Positions 63,899 to 64,000 of a stretch of 64,000 nucleotides of DNA are shown here, piece by piece. Made by a program: the position numbers and the translations under genes. Source of the stretch: Vespula vulgaris (Eukaryota > Arthropoda > Insecta > Hymenoptera > Vespidae); NCBI RefSeq assembly GCF_905475345.1, contig NC_066588.1, positions 434,001-498,000 on the forward strand. Direction: 5' to 3'. Positions within the stretch are counted from its first letter, which is position 1; every line of letters starts with the position of its first letter. The notes under the pieces were generated by a model, which saw only the letters and a program-made list of their open reading frames with translations, searched no databases and was not told where the DNA came from.

Positions 63899-63990
63899 GA
63901 GCATGCGCAGCAAGGAAATAAAGACGATTGAAATAGGAAGGAGCCGAAGAGATCAGTTCTCGATAGATCGTTGGCTCAGGAGAACCTAAC
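63899..63990 (+). promoter_or_regulatory. Predicted promoter of a further OR at the window edge
   Basis: GAGCATGCGC lies at 63899-63908 and an initiator-like TCAGT at 63953-63957. An ATG follows at 63991, 90 bases after the core, close to the type-A spacing. Confidence 0.5.
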
Positions 63991-64000
63991 ATGGATGTTA
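63991..64000 (+). CDS. Possible start of a thirteenth OR (truncated by window)
   Basis: Only ATGGATGTTA is present. The call rests entirely on the upstream element and the regular array spacing. Confidence 0.3.

Overview
The window looks like nuclear DNA from an insect, most likely an aculeate hymenopteran. It is AT-rich, has GT-AG introns of tens of bases up to about 2.5 kb, carries many simple-sequence tracts, and holds a tandem array of odorant receptor (OR) genes of the insect 7-transmembrane family. The order-level call is inferred from the OR style (exon 2 beginning near DYAIGWNRF) and the tandem expansion. I did not run a search, so the species is not claimed.

Positions 1-30000 hold five genes for long, low-complexity proteins, four of them with a clear signal peptide. 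Gene A (1879-5411, +) and gene A' (about 6072-9318, +, 5' end unresolved) are Ser/Thr/Asn-rich, and each has one hydrophobic segment. Gene D (10981-13335, -) is a five-exon gene for a Pro/Trp-rich secreted protein. Gene B (16610-18235, +) and gene C (23464-29847, +) share a C-terminal module. It has four cysteines spaced C-x5-C, about 48 residues, then C-x4-C, and an intron at the same residue and in the same phase. B and C are therefore paralogues over that module even though the rest of the two proteins looks unrelated. I do not recognise a function for any of the five.

Positions 30900-63435 hold twelve OR genes, all on the + strand, plus at least five relics. Every OR exon was placed by splice sites, reading phase and comparison between paralogues. 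There are three structural types. Type A has 7 coding exons and is about 406 aa (OR-1, 3, 4, 5, 7, 10, 11). Type B has 6 exons and is 397 aa (OR-2, 6, 9). Type C has 6 exons and is 391 aa (OR-12; OR-8 is a shortened copy). The order, relics included, fits a repeated four-gene cassette A1-B-A2-C that was multiplied by unequal crossing-over and then partly deleted. OR-5 is a mosaic: its 5' part matches OR-3 and its 3' part with flank matches OR-4.

The best regulatory observation is a 9-base element, GAGCATGCG or one mismatch from it, containing the invariant core GCATGCG. It sits about 97-170 bases before the start codon of every OR of every type except OR-8. OR-8 has lost it through a 6-base deletion and has also lost 42 in-frame codons that include a membrane segment. 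The same element at 63899-63907, 90 bases before an ATG at the window edge, predicts a thirteenth OR beginning there.

The receptors would be expected to act in olfactory neuron dendrites as ligand-specific partners of the co-receptor Orco, which is not in this window.
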